From positions 18,332-82,331 of the forward strand of contig QCJK01000005.1 of the NCBI GenBank assembly GCA_003216075.1: a stretch of DNA of 64,000 nucleotides, read 5' to 3'. The notes under the pieces were generated by a model. The model searched no databases and was not told the DNA's origin. It worked only from the letters and a program-made list of their open reading frames with translations. The translations under genes and the position numbers were made by a program. Of this stretch, positions 25,966 to 35,666 are shown piece by piece. This DNA is from Prochlorococcus sp. AG-409-B05 (GTDB taxonomy: Bacteria; Cyanobacteriota; Cyanobacteriia; PCC-6307; Cyanobiaceae). Numbering within the stretch: the stretch's first letter is position 1; every line of letters starts with the position of its first letter.

Positions 25966-27075
25966 ATGCAACGTCGAAAGCTATTAGGATCAACTGCTAC
26001 AGCTCTAACGAGTGCAGTAGGCGTTGGTTTATTAAGTTCTTGCACTGTCCGCCGTGAAGAAAGAAAAAGTACAGGAGGCATACCCCAAGTGCGTTGGCGG
26101 ATGGCAACGAGTTGGCCAATTTCATTAGACACAATTTACGGTGGTGCAGAAACAATCAGTCAACGAGTCAAAGCCCTAAGTGGCGGAAACTTTCAAATAA
26201 AACCTTATGCAGCTGGTGAAATAGTTCCCGGGCTGGAAGTATTAGACGCCGTACAAGCAGGATCTGTGGAATGTGGTCATACAGCAAGCTATTACTACAA
26301 GGGGAAAAATCCATCTTTTGCCTTTGGAACCTCAGTGCCATTTGGACTGACCGCCCAGCAGCAAAATGCATGGCTTTATGAAGGAGGTGGAATTGAACTG
26401 CTAAATCAATTGTTCTCTGATTTTGGTGTCATCAGTTTTCCTGCAGGTAATACAGGAGCCCAAATGGGGGGGTGGTTCAAAGAAAAGCTAGACGGTCTTC
26501 AATCCCTCCAAGGGCTAAAAATGCGAATACCAGGACTTGGAGGTGAAGTAATGGCACAACTTGGAGTCAATGTTCAAGTCCTGCCGGGAGGGGAGGTTTA
26601 TTTAGCTCTTGATCGTGGTGCAATTGACGCAGCAGAATGGACAGGTCCTTACGATGATGAGAAACTTGGTTTTGCAAGAGCAGCAAAGTTCTATTACTAC
26701 CCAGGATGGTGGGAGCCTGGCCCAACATTAACTGCACTCGTAAACCAAAAAGCATGGGACGAACTACCTCCTGAATACAAGGCGATTTTCAAAACAGCTT
26801 GCTATGAAGCAAATATCACAATGCTTAGTCAATACGACACCCTGAATGGTTCTGCACTACAACGACTAATTCAAGGTGGAACAGAGCTTATACCCTATGA
26901 CAACAAAATCATGAATGCGGCTAAAGAGGCTGCATATCAACTTTATGAAGATATAGCAGCAAGAGAACAGGGGTTCAGAAAAATTTTTCGACAATGGAAA
27001 AATTTTCGTAGGGAAATTAGCGCATGGAACAAAATAAATGAATTCTCATTCTCAAACTTTATATATAAACAATGA
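25966..27075 (+). CDS. TRAP transporter substrate-binding protein (DctP type)
   Basis: The 369-aa extracytoplasmic receptor feeds substrate to the DctQ-DctM permease. The N-terminus MQRRKLLGSTATALTSAVGV joins a twin-arginine-like motif to a lipobox (LLSSC, C26), so it is probably exported and lipid-anchored. Family landmarks are VRWRMATSWP (about 42-51), GLKMRIPGLGGEVMAQLG (about 184-201) and DAAEWTGPYDD (about 221-231), where Arg in KMRIPG usually binds the substrate carboxylate. The EWTGP region resembles receptors for 2-oxo acids and lactate. AGGAG lies 5 nt before the ATG. The stop overlaps the dctQ start. Confidence 0.92.
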   Translation: MQRRKLLGSTATALTSAVGVGLLSSCTVRREERKSTGGIPQVRWRMATSWPISLDTIYGGAETISQRVKALSGGNFQIKPYAAGEIVPGLEVLDAVQAGSVECGHTASYYYKGKNPSFAFGTSVPFGLTAQQQNAWLYEGGGIELLNQLFSDFGVISFPAGNTGAQMGGWFKEKLDGLQSLQGLKMRIPGLGGEVMAQLGVNVQVLPGGEVYLALDRGAIDAAEWTGPYDDEKLGFARAAKFYYYPGWWEPGPTLTALVNQKAWDELPPEYKAIFKTACYEANITMLSQYDTLNGSALQRLIQGGTELIPYDNKIMNAAKEAAYQLYEDIAAREQGFRKIFRQWKNFRREISAWNKINEFSFSNFIYKQ

Positions 27076-27605
27076 GCAATAAATACAAAACAAAATTGCT
27101 AACAATTTCCTATCAAATAGACAGTCTAATTAAAACCACATCAGTAATTGCACGCTGGGCAGTATTGGCTATGTTGGGGTTAGGCTTTTGGAATGTAATT
27201 GGACGATATGTCGGAGTAACAATTGGATATAACCTCAGTTCTAATACCTTAATAGAAGGTCAGTGGTATTTATTCGATGTGATTTTTCTTCTGGGATTAA
27301 GTTGGACGTTGCAACGTAAAGATCATGTAAGAGTCGATGTACTTCAAGCTCATTGGAGTAAAAAACGTAAAACAAAACTCGAGTTTTTAGGAACCCTACT
27401 CTTACTCCTACCATTCGCAATTGGAGTCATGATTATTTCCGTACAACCTGCTCTCCATTCTTGGATAATCAATGAAGCCTCTCCAGATCCCAATGGACTT
27501 CCACGCTATTGGATTAAATTGCTAATCCCAACAGGTTTTCTTCTATTAACTCTACAAGGAATCTCAGAAGCAATTCGCAGTTGGTCAGAACTAAAAGATT
27601 CATAA
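27072..27605 (+). CDS. TRAP transporter small permease (DctQ type)
   Basis: The 177-aa membrane protein has four predicted spans (about residues 25-48, 65-83, 99-125 and 141-163), with WYLFDVIFLLGLSWTLQRKDHVRVDVL (span 2 and the following loop) matching the DctQ consensus of a conserved Asp/His-Val-Arg-Val-Asp after the second helix. DctQ stabilises the large permease DctM. It overlaps the DctP stop by 4 nt and is 47 nt before dctM. Confidence 0.9.
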   Translation: MSNKYKTKLLTISYQIDSLIKTTSVIARWAVLAMLGLGFWNVIGRYVGVTIGYNLSSNTLIEGQWYLFDVIFLLGLSWTLQRKDHVRVDVLQAHWSKKRKTKLEFLGTLLLLLPFAIGVMIISVQPALHSWIINEASPDPNGLPRYWIKLLIPTGFLLLTLQGISEAIRSWSELKDS

Positions 27606-27652
27606 GCACCTTGTTATAACCTAATCGCAAAAAAGTAATAAGGAGACAAACT

Positions 27653-29023
27653 TTGATTGAAATTGAACTGATTGGGTATGTATTCAGCCTGGATCCAACC
27701 CTCATCTTGGGACCAGGAATGTTTCTCGCTCTAATTGGAGTCCTCTTAAGTGGTTATCCAGTGGCCTTCTGCCTAGGAGGCATTGCAGTCATCTTTTCAA
27801 TATTAGGTATGGCGTTAGGTGAAATTGATCCAGGTTTTGTAACCGCTCTCCCCCAAAGAATGATGGGGATTATGGCCAACTTTACTTTACTTGCAATACC
27901 TGCGTTTATCTTCATGGGTGCAATGCTTGAAACCTCAGGCATTGCCGAACGACTACTCGAAAGCATGGGTCAGCTACTTGGACGACTCCGTGGAGGCTTA
28001 GCCCTAGCAGTAGTGCTAGTTGGATCATTATTAGCTGCCACAACCGGCGTAGTGGCAGCAACAGTCACAACTATGGGACTTATTTCTCTACCTGCAATGC
28101 TAAGGGCTGGATATGACCGATCTCTTGCTACAGGCGTAATTGCCGCATCAGGCACTCTTGGTCAGATCATTCCCCCAAGCATTGTATTAGTTGTTCTAGG
28201 AGATCAACTTGGTATATCAGTTGGTGATTTATTCCTTGGCTCTCTGATCCCAGGAATATTAATGGCAAGCGCATTTGCGATTTATGTGCTTGTAATCAGT
28301 GCTTATAAACCTGAATTGGCTCCACAAATCAAATCATCAAATTTAGGTCCTAATCAGCTATTCCAACTTGTAAAAACAATTATTCCACCACTTGGATTAA
28401 TACTAATCGTTCTGGGAAGCATTTTCTTTGGAATCGCAACACCTACTGAAGCGGGAACTCTTGGTGCTATTGGCGCAATGGGACTTGCAGCCATGCATGG
28501 AGGATTTAGTCGCAAAGCACTCTCAAAAGTTTGTGATGAAACAGTAAGAACAACCTCTATGGTAATGGGTATTTTACTGGGGTCTACCGCATTTAGTCTA
28601 GTCTTTAGAGGTGTTAATGGTGATGAATTAATTGCAAATATATTACTCAATTTACCTGGTGGAAAAATTGGTTTTATGGCATTCAGCATGCTGATCATTT
28701 TCTTCCTAGGATTTTTTATTGACTTTTTCGAAATAGCTTTTATTGCCGTACCGCTCTTACTACCAGCAGCACGTCAACTACTCGGATCAGATGGACTTCT
28801 TTGGCTGGGAGTCGTAATCGGTGCAAATTTACAAACTTCCTTCCTTACTCCACCTTTTGGATTCGCACTATTTTATCTACGAGGCGTAGCACCAAAGTCA
28901 ATTACTACAAAAGAAATCTACATGGGCGCCTTGCCATTCGTTGCACTTCAGTTATGTGTGCTAATACTCATAATCATTGCTCCCGCCTTAGTCAACTGGC
29001 TCCCAAGGATGTCCTTGGCATGA
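27653..29023 (+). CDS. TRAP transporter large permease (DctM type)
   Basis: The 456-aa protein with about 12 hydrophobic segments is the sodium-coupled translocation subunit. The start is TTG (27653) with AAGGAG 7 nt upstream; no suitable ATG lies nearby. Visible family motifs are GYPVAFCLGG (about 34-43), LLAIPAFIFMGAMLE (about 78-92), ATTGVVAATVTTMG and ASGTLGQIIPPSIVLVVLGD (about 164-183), plus TPTEAGTLGA near residue 264. All three subunits are present and intact, so the transporter should be functional. It likely imports an organic acid, which would support mixotrophic growth. Confidence 0.92.
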   Translation: MIEIELIGYVFSLDPTLILGPGMFLALIGVLLSGYPVAFCLGGIAVIFSILGMALGEIDPGFVTALPQRMMGIMANFTLLAIPAFIFMGAMLETSGIAERLLESMGQLLGRLRGGLALAVVLVGSLLAATTGVVAATVTTMGLISLPAMLRAGYDRSLATGVIAASGTLGQIIPPSIVLVVLGDQLGISVGDLFLGSLIPGILMASAFAIYVLVISAYKPELAPQIKSSNLGPNQLFQLVKTIIPPLGLILIVLGSIFFGIATPTEAGTLGAIGAMGLAAMHGGFSRKALSKVCDETVRTTSMVMGILLGSTAFSLVFRGVNGDELIANILLNLPGGKIGFMAFSMLIIFFLGFFIDFFEIAFIAVPLLLPAARQLLGSDGLLWLGVVIGANLQTSFLTPPFGFALFYLRGVAPKSITTKEIYMGALPFVALQLCVLILIIIAPALVNWLPRMSLA

Positions 29024-29111
29024 TTAATGCCACAACTTAAACTATTGAAAATCTTGATCTCCCATTTGAAAGCAGTTTTTCTTAAAGTTAGAACATTGGT
29101 ATCAGGAATCC

Positions 29112-30887
29112 ATGGCAGCTCAAAACTCAAGCGCCACGGTCGAAAAATCGAATCATGGCTCACACCTCTCTCTTCAATGCGAAACGATTGGAACAGACAC
29201 AACCACAATCCGTTCCCTAGATTGGGATCGTAGTCGATTTGATATTGAATTCGGATTGAGAAATGGGACTACATACAATAGTTTCCTTCTTAAAGGAGAA
29301 AAAACAGCTCTTATAGATACTAGCCATACAAAATTTAAAGATACATGGTTAGCTTTACTAAAAAAAAATATTGACCCTAAAAAAATTGATTACCTAATTA
29401 TTAGCCATACAGAACCAGATCACTCGGGTCTAGTTGGAGATCTACTTGATTTAAATCCTGAAATAGAAATAGTAGGCTCATTAGTTGCTATCAAATTTCT
29501 AAAAGATCAAATACATCGTTCTTTTAAATCACGCACAATCAAAAGTGGGGATAATCTTAATTTAGGCAAAAACACATCCAATGATATTGAACATTTAATT
29601 GAATTTATAAGCGCTCCAAACCTTCACTGGCCTGATACGATTTTCTCATTTGATCATGGAACAAATATCTTATATACATGCGATGCCTTTGGACTTCACT
29701 ACTGCTCAGAAACCCTATTTGACGAAGATTCAGAAGTTATAGCTGATGATTTTAAATTTTATTATGATTGCCTAATGGGTCCTAACGCACGAAGTGTTAT
29801 TCAAGCTCTAAAAAGAATAGACAAACTCCCTCAAATTCAGACTATTGCTGTAGGCCATGGTCCACTATTAAAGCATTTTTTAGATCTTTGGATAAATCAT
29901 TATCGAGAATGGAGTAGTCAACGCACCAAAAATGAAAGTTATGCAGCAGTGTGTTATCTCAGTCAATATGGTTTCTGCGATCGCTTAAGTCAATCCATCG
30001 CACACGGCATAGGGAAAGCCGAAGCTAATGTTGAATTAATCGATCTACAGGAATCAGACCCGCAAGAACTCAGCACTTTGATTAGCGACTCAAGCGCGGT
30101 CATAGTTCCAACATGGCCAAATCAACCAAAAGCTGAATTGCAAAGTGCAATCGGAATCCTTCTAGCAGCCTTAAAGCAAAAGCAATGGGTGGGCGTATAT
30201 GACGCCTATGGTGGAAATGATGAACCAATTGACGTAGTAGTAAATCAGCTACAGACTCTTGGGCAAAAACAGATTTTCACACCTCTGAGAGTACATGAGA
30301 AACCAAATAGTAATACCTATCAACGTTTTGAAGAAGCTGGTACTGATGTTGGTCAAATCTTAAATCGTAAAAAAAATATTCAAGTAATAAAGAACATAGA
30401 TGGCGAACTCATAAAAGCCATGGGTCGAATAAGTGGCGGCCTGTATATTGTGACAGCCAGTCAAAAAGAAGATAGAAGCAGCCGTAGTGGTGCCATGATT
30501 GCAAGCTGGGTAAGCCAAGCCAGTTTTAATCCTCCAGGCTTGACTATCGCAGTCGCCAAAGATCGAGCTATTGAGACGTTAATGCAAGTTAACGATAAAT
30601 TTGTAGTCAATGTGCTACAAGAAGATAACTATCAACACTTATTTCGTCACTTCCTCAAGCGTTTCCCCCCAGGAGCCAACCGATTTGCTGGTGTAGAAAT
30701 CCTTGAAGGGGTAGCCAAGGGAGGTCCAGTACTTGTTGAAGCACTTGCTTTCCTTGACTGTGTGGTCAGTCAACGACTAGAGACATCAGATCATTGGATC
30801 ATCTATGCAGTGGTCAACCATGGGAGTGTAGCCAATTCAGAAGCGAAAACAGCTGTACATCATCGCAAAGTAGGTAATAATTACTGA
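29112..30887 (+). CDS. Flavodiiron protein, canonical-ligand type (Flv3-like)
   Basis: The 591-aa protein has three modules: a metallo-beta-lactamase-like diiron domain (about residues 40-260), a flavodoxin-like domain (about 273-420) and a C-terminal flavin reductase domain (about 435-585, with GAMIASWVSQASFNPPG). The diiron ligands are all there: H99, E101, D103 and H104 (HTEPDH), H172, D191 and H249. In cyanobacteria this class, together with the Flv1 class, reduces oxygen to water with NAD(P)H from photosystem I under fluctuating light. It overlaps the next gene by one base (TGATG), so the two are made together, as expected for a heterodimer. Confidence 0.93.
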   Translation: MAAQNSSATVEKSNHGSHLSLQCETIGTDTTTIRSLDWDRSRFDIEFGLRNGTTYNSFLLKGEKTALIDTSHTKFKDTWLALLKKNIDPKKIDYLIISHTEPDHSGLVGDLLDLNPEIEIVGSLVAIKFLKDQIHRSFKSRTIKSGDNLNLGKNTSNDIEHLIEFISAPNLHWPDTIFSFDHGTNILYTCDAFGLHYCSETLFDEDSEVIADDFKFYYDCLMGPNARSVIQALKRIDKLPQIQTIAVGHGPLLKHFLDLWINHYREWSSQRTKNESYAAVCYLSQYGFCDRLSQSIAHGIGKAEANVELIDLQESDPQELSTLISDSSAVIVPTWPNQPKAELQSAIGILLAALKQKQWVGVYDAYGGNDEPIDVVVNQLQTLGQKQIFTPLRVHEKPNSNTYQRFEEAGTDVGQILNRKKNIQVIKNIDGELIKAMGRISGGLYIVTASQKEDRSSRSGAMIASWVSQASFNPPGLTIAVAKDRAIETLMQVNDKFVVNVLQEDNYQHLFRHFLKRFPPGANRFAGVEILEGVAKGGPVLVEALAFLDCVVSQRLETSDHWIIYAVVNHGSVANSEAKTAVHHRKVGNNY

Positions 30888-32737
30888 TGACATTTACCTC
30901 TCCAAAGAATTCACAATCCTCTAGCAAGGAACGCCAAACAATTAGTCTCTCAATTGATGAGAATCTAATTAGCCTGAGAGGGCTTAGTCCGACAAGACTA
31001 AGATTTGAAATTGAATATGGTCTGGAAAGAGGTACGACAGCTAACTCATTCTTATTTTCTGCTGATAATAATAGTTTAAAGAATACTAATTATCCCGCAG
31101 TACTTGTTCATCCCCCTGGCTCAACCTTTAAGGATGTCTTCCTAGACGCCCTTAGGGATTCCCTAGTCCCAAAATGCGATGAGCTTTGGATAGTAATAGG
31201 TCACATTAATCCTAATAGAATAGATATGCTAAGAAGTTTAGCGAAAATTTATCCAAACATAAAATTAATTTGCTCAGTTCCCGGCGAGAAATTGCTAAAA
31301 GAACTTTGGAGCCTAGAAAAACCTTCTTCTCTAGATGAGAACAAAGTAAAGAAAACAATTCCCCCTTTACCAAAAATTCAAACCATAAAAAAACAAGAAG
31401 TATTATCGATTGGTCATGAATATAAACTGCAGTTAATACCAGCCCCAACCCCTAGATGGCCAGGGGGTCTTTTGGCTTTTGAAAAAACACTAGGTTTATT
31501 AATGAGTGATAAATTCTTTGCAGCACATGTATGCACAAAAAATTGGGAAGAAGCAAACCGAAGTAGCACCGAAGAAGACAGAAGATATTATTACGATTGT
31601 CTGATGGCCCCAATGGCTAATCAAGTAGATAAATTAGTGGAAAAACTAGAAGAACTAGATATTCGAACAATAGCACCAGGTCATGGCCCAGCAATTGAAG
31701 GCAGTTGGCGTAGCTTGCTAAATGATTATCGCAGATGGGATGAAAATCAACAAAACTACTCAATCAAGGTTGCATTGTTGTTTGCAAGTGCTTATGGCAA
31801 TACAGCGGCAATTGCTGATGCTCTAGCCAATGGAATCAGGAAGACAGGAATACAAGTTGAAAGCCTGAATTGCGAATTCACTCCAGCTAATGAATTATTA
31901 AAAGCAATACAAGAATCAGATGCATATCTAATTGGCTCTCCAACACTAGGAGGACATGCCCCGACTCCTATTGTCTCAGCACTAGGAGTACTCATTGCAG
32001 AAGGAAATAAAGAAAAGCCCGTAGGAATTTTCGGAAGCTATGGATGGAGTGGTGAAGCCCTTGAACTACTAGAAAGCAAACTGTCAGATAGCGGTTTCAA
32101 ATTTGGATTTGAACCCATCAAAATCAAATTCAGTCCAAATTCAGCAATGGTAAAAAAATTAGAGGAGACAGGAACAATCTTTGGCAGAAGTCTAATTAAA
32201 GAACAAAAAAATAGTGAACGACGGACATCTGGAGGTATCAGTGCTAGTCGTAGTAATCCAACAGTGCTAGCACTAGGACGTATTGTTGGGTCGTTATGTA
32301 TTTTAACCGCACGTAAAAATAATGAGAACGAAATCCTAACTGGAGCCATGGTGGCTAGCTGGGTGAGCCAAGCTAGTTTCTCTCCCCCAGGTATCAGCAT
32401 TGCCGTAGCAAAAGATAGAGCTGTAGAAAGCCTCCTTCATCGTGGAGACAATTTCACACTGAATATTCTTGCCAATGGAAAACAACATGAGTTAATGAAA
32501 AAATTTCTCAAGCCTTTTCCTCCTGGTGCAGACCGCTTCTCGGGTATAACAATCCAGACCAGCCCCTCAGCCCAGCCAATATTGCCAGAAGCATTGGCTT
32601 GGCTTGAGGGATCTGTACAAGAGCGAATGGAATGTGGTGATCATTGGTTGATCTATGCAGAAATCAGGTATGGCAAAGTTTTAGATTCAGACAGAGTCAC
32701 AGCCGTGCATCACCGTCGAACTGGAGCTACTTATTAG
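30887..32737 (+). CDS. Flavodiiron protein, non-canonical-ligand type (Flv1-like)
   Basis: The 616-aa protein has the same three-module build as its upstream neighbour. At the canonical H-x-E-x-D-H site it has H106, N108, N110 and R111, and the next His is replaced by Arg (PTPRWPGG). Asp in LLMSDKFFAAH and His in PGHGPAI are kept. This loss of ligands is characteristic of the Flv1/Flv2 class, which pairs with a canonical Flv3/Flv4 partner. The start ATG overlaps the previous stop. The C-terminal flavin reductase motif ASWVSQASFSPPG is intact. Confidence 0.93.
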   Translation: MTFTSPKNSQSSSKERQTISLSIDENLISLRGLSPTRLRFEIEYGLERGTTANSFLFSADNNSLKNTNYPAVLVHPPGSTFKDVFLDALRDSLVPKCDELWIVIGHINPNRIDMLRSLAKIYPNIKLICSVPGEKLLKELWSLEKPSSLDENKVKKTIPPLPKIQTIKKQEVLSIGHEYKLQLIPAPTPRWPGGLLAFEKTLGLLMSDKFFAAHVCTKNWEEANRSSTEEDRRYYYDCLMAPMANQVDKLVEKLEELDIRTIAPGHGPAIEGSWRSLLNDYRRWDENQQNYSIKVALLFASAYGNTAAIADALANGIRKTGIQVESLNCEFTPANELLKAIQESDAYLIGSPTLGGHAPTPIVSALGVLIAEGNKEKPVGIFGSYGWSGEALELLESKLSDSGFKFGFEPIKIKFSPNSAMVKKLEETGTIFGRSLIKEQKNSERRTSGGISASRSNPTVLALGRIVGSLCILTARKNNENEILTGAMVASWVSQASFSPPGISIAVAKDRAVESLLHRGDNFTLNILANGKQHELMKKFLKPFPPGADRFSGITIQTSPSAQPILPEALAWLEGSVQERMECGDHWLIYAEIRYGKVLDSDRVTAVHHRRTGATY

Positions 32738-32786
32738 CCCTCTTTTCATTCATCAGCAACAAATCCTCTCCCACAGCAAAAAAACA

Positions 32787-33311
32787 ATGGAATCCACAAG
32801 CAACCTACTTGTAATTACTGCCAGTAATGGAGAGAACCTAAAGCTTGCAAATCGATTTATTCAAATCAGTCATGACATTGGTGTAAAAGCAGAATTACTC
32901 GATTTAACAACCCTAGAACTACCGCTTTACAACCCAAGAACTCATGCTGCTGATGGAATTCCTGATCAAGCTAAAGCACTCAATAGTCGAATGAGTTCGA
33001 TTGCTCACTGGGTGATATGTGCTCCGGAATATAACGGCTCAATCCCACCCGTGTTTACTAGTGCACTTGCTTGGCTATCTGTACAAGAAGACGACTTTCG
33101 CTATTTGTTTAATGGAAGACCAATAGCTATCGCAAGCTTCTCAGGCGGCGGAGGCATGGAATTACTACTCTCTCTTCGAATCCAACTTAGTCACTTAGGT
33201 GCTCAAGTTGTGGGACGTCAACTAATGAGTAATCACAATAAACCCCCAAAAGATGAATCCATTCAGGATCTATTGCATCGCCTGCTGCAAATGAAGCAGT
33301 TAATCGTCTGA
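32787..33311 (+). CDS. NADPH-dependent FMN reductase family protein
   Basis: The 174-aa flavodoxin-like protein has LLVITASNGENLKLANRF (about 7-24) at the FMN phosphate site, VICAPEYNGSIPPVFTSALAW (about 72-92), the family signature PEYNGS, and IAIASFSGGGG near residue 113. These enzymes use NAD(P)H to reduce FMN, quinones or azo compounds. It follows the flavodiiron pair by 49 nt on the same strand and may belong to the same oxidative-stress unit; the link is inferred from position. Confidence 0.88.
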   Translation: MESTSNLLVITASNGENLKLANRFIQISHDIGVKAELLDLTTLELPLYNPRTHAADGIPDQAKALNSRMSSIAHWVICAPEYNGSIPPVFTSALAWLSVQEDDFRYLFNGRPIAIASFSGGGGMELLLSLRIQLSHLGAQVVGRQLMSNHNKPPKDESIQDLLHRLLQMKQLIV

Positions 33312-33521
33312 GAAGATTGGCTCTTGATGAAAAATTCCAAGCTTGTTTCAATATTTTTACTCCATAGATAGCGTCATTCTTGTTAGCTCATGAAAACAAT
33401 CATAATTCAAGATAATTCTCAAGATATACAGCAAAAATCATTTCATGAAAAGGGTTTTGGACAGAATGAATCCAAAGTAAGATATTGATTATTGCTTGAA
33501 TTATAAAAAATTAAGCAATTC

Positions 33522-33536
33522 ATCTAGACGCTAGAT
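33522..33536. promoter_or_regulatory. Short dyad upstream of the 79-aa gene
   Basis: ATCTAG-ACG-CTAGAT is an inverted repeat 9 nt before the ATG of the small gene at 33546. It could be an operator or a small hairpin at the ribosome site. The rest of 33312-33521 holds no supported gene; a 32-codon frame at 33390-33488 is too weak. Confidence 0.25.
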
Positions 33537-33545
33537 ATAGTATGT

Positions 33546-33785
33546 ATGAAATACTCTTACAGTAATTTTCCCACATTCATGGGATTTCAACAAGACAACT
33601 CAACAACATTTCGCTACCGAGGATTTGTTCTCATAGAGCAGCCCAATCAGAGTTGGTTAGTTCGACCTGAAAGGAGTCCTATGATTACGCTTCCATTTCG
33701 AACTCCTTTTTGCTCTATAGAGGAAGCAAAAGCAATTGTCGACATGAAACTATCCTTGCAAGAAACTCTAAAGCAAGCTGCTTAA
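33546..33785 (+). CDS. 79-aa conserved-looking hypothetical protein
   Basis: The protein starts MKYSYSNFPTFMGFQ, with a core FRYRGFVLIEQPNQSWLVRP that looks like a small antiparallel beta sheet, followed by a helix (SIEEAKAIVDMKLSLQETL). The layout (strand-turn-strand then a helix starting with Ile-Glu-Glu-Ala) matches a class of short soluble cyanobacterial proteins of unknown role. No signal or membrane segment. It stands alone on the plus strand and converges on the PBP2 gene, 42 nt from its stop. Confidence 0.6.
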   Translation: MKYSYSNFPTFMGFQQDNSTTFRYRGFVLIEQPNQSWLVRPERSPMITLPFRTPFCSIEEAKAIVDMKLSLQETLKQAA

Positions 33786-33827
33786 TTGCTAACTACGAGG
33801 ATATGAAGAAAATTTAGAGCAACAACG

Positions 33828-35666
33828 TTATATATTTCTCTTACGATTCCAAACCTCCAGTATTTTGCGAGCCATTGGGAGTGCATGCACTGAACCACCA
33901 CCAGGTGTGTTTTGAGCAAATGCAACGACAACTATCTCACTCGCTTCATATGGCGCAAAACATACAAACCAAGAATGGTCTAAGCCGCCAGTACTATCTT
34001 CAGCAGTCCCAGTTTTCCCTGCAACTGGAGGCAGACCTGGCAAATTCAATGTAATCATTGCTCCCGTACCAGAAGTAACAACTTTTCTTAAACCACGTCG
34101 CAAAATATTCAAAGTAGAAGATTGAATGTCTACTTTTCTACGTAGATTCGAACCCGTCCAATTCCTATCAGCGTCCACCAAATGTGGAGTAATCAAAAAA
34201 CCCCCATTGGCAAACACTGCATAAGCTCTCGCAAGTTGTAATGGTGTTATCTGAACTACAGCCTGTCCAATAGAAGCACTTGCAATATCTTCAGGAATCC
34301 AAGGGGTCGTACCAGGTTCAGCCCAACCTCTACCTTTCGCAGCCCAATCCTCATGACCAACTAATCCTTGACTCTCTTCATATCCAATTTCAATCCCTGT
34401 CAAAGCATCGAAACCTAATTTTGTAGCAGCGTCATATAAAGCCCTTGATCCTGACCCTACACCAACTTGATAGAAAAACGTATTGCTTGAATAGCGCAGA
34501 GCATCCTCATAACCAATGTCACCAAAACCTTTACCATTGTGTTCACGAAAACAATGACTTCCATATTTAATACACGGAGCAGTTGACAAAACAATATCTG
34601 CAGGAAATTTTCCACTCTCCATTCCTGCGATTGCTGTAACAGGTTTCCAAGTACTTCCTGGATCATATGCATTAATAGCCCTACTAAATAAAGGCATCCG
34701 AGAAGATAAAAAAAGTTTGTCATATTCTTTTTGAGTTGTAACCAATTTCGAAAAAAAGTTGGGATCAAAAGTTGGTCGACTAGCCATAGCCCGAACAGCT
34801 CCTGTTCGAGGATCTAATACAACAATTGCACCTGCTTCTTTATCAGAAAGGGCATTTTCCGCTGCTTTCTGCAAATCAAAATCAAGCGTCAAATAAAGGT
34901 CTTGACCGGCCACAGGGGCTTTGATGCCGAGACTACGTTGTACTCTTCCTGAAGCATCAACTTCTAACATTTCACCACCCCATTTACCTCGGAGATGAGA
35001 TTCATAAGCAGCTTCAACACCAGTACGCCCTATGCGATCACTAATCTCATATCCTTTCTTGGCAAGTATTGTGTATTCTTTAGGCGTTATAGGTTGGGTA
35101 TAACCTATAACATGTGCAGCTAATGAACCATAAGGGTAATACCGCAATAGCTCTACATCCACTTGTGCTCCTTTCAAGTTCCTATCTTGTTCTTTAAATC
35201 GTAAAACTTGTTCTGCACTAAGATCTCTTGCGAGTGTTATACGAAAAGGATCTTGCTGAACACCTCTTATAAAATTTAGATCTAATTTCTTTCTGGAAAT
35301 ATCTAGCAAAGTAGATAGACGATCGCGCAAAACAGGCCATCGTTCTTTACTAACTAATCTCGGCTGAATAGAAAGCTTATATGTAGGCCTACTATCAGCT
35401 AAGAGTTTACCCTTATAGTCAAATAAACGGCCTCTAATTGGAGCACTAGATACTAACCTAATCCTGTTTTCATCAGATAGCTTTCTGTATAAATTACCTT
35501 GCAAAACCTGCAACCAAAATAAACGTAAAATCATTGCTAAAAAAACAGTTATCCCCAGTCCAAATAAAATGGAGGGTTGATTCACTAAAACAAGTTTCCT
35601 TGAATTACTTGCCCCTAAATTATTAGTCGTGACTTTTCCCATATGAAATGAATGTTTATTTATCAA
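33828..35666 (-). CDS. mrdA: Penicillin-binding protein 2 (cell elongation transpeptidase)
   Basis: The 612-aa class B PBP has a short cytoplasmic start, one membrane anchor (about residues 31-53), a dimerisation domain (about 60-230) and a transpeptidase domain. The active-site motifs are in order: S-x-x-K in DPGSTWKPVTA (about residue 336), S-x-N in YSSNTFFYQVG (about 392) and K-T-G in VAGKTGTAEDS (about 551). It cross-links peptidoglycan with SEDS protein RodA during elongation. The start region overlaps the preceding 133-aa gene by 11 nt, so the two are co-translated. An alternative start a few codons in (MGKVTTNN) is possible. Confidence 0.95.
   Translation of the reverse strand: MINKHSFHMGKVTTNNLGASNSRKLVLVNQPSILFGLGITVFLAMILRLFWLQVLQGNLYRKLSDENRIRLVSSAPIRGRLFDYKGKLLADSRPTYKLSIQPRLVSKERWPVLRDRLSTLLDISRKKLDLNFIRGVQQDPFRITLARDLSAEQVLRFKEQDRNLKGAQVDVELLRYYPYGSLAAHVIGYTQPITPKEYTILAKKGYEISDRIGRTGVEAAYESHLRGKWGGEMLEVDASGRVQRSLGIKAPVAGQDLYLTLDFDLQKAAENALSDKEAGAIVVLDPRTGAVRAMASRPTFDPNFFSKLVTTQKEYDKLFLSSRMPLFSRAINAYDPGSTWKPVTAIAGMESGKFPADIVLSTAPCIKYGSHCFREHNGKGFGDIGYEDALRYSSNTFFYQVGVGSGSRALYDAATKLGFDALTGIEIGYEESQGLVGHEDWAAKGRGWAEPGTTPWIPEDIASASIGQAVVQITPLQLARAYAVFANGGFLITPHLVDADRNWTGSNLRRKVDIQSSTLNILRRGLRKVVTSGTGAMITLNLPGLPPVAGKTGTAEDSTGGLDHSWFVCFAPYEASEIVVVAFAQNTPGGGSVHALPMARKILEVWNRKRNI

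Noticed and set aside
27754..28698. Several minus-strand ORFs opposite dctM
   Set aside because: Ala/Pro/Ile-rich shadows of a membrane-protein gene, no starts with ribosome sites.
33390..33488. 32-codon plus-strand ORF
   Set aside because: Hydrophilic, no motif, no ribosome site.
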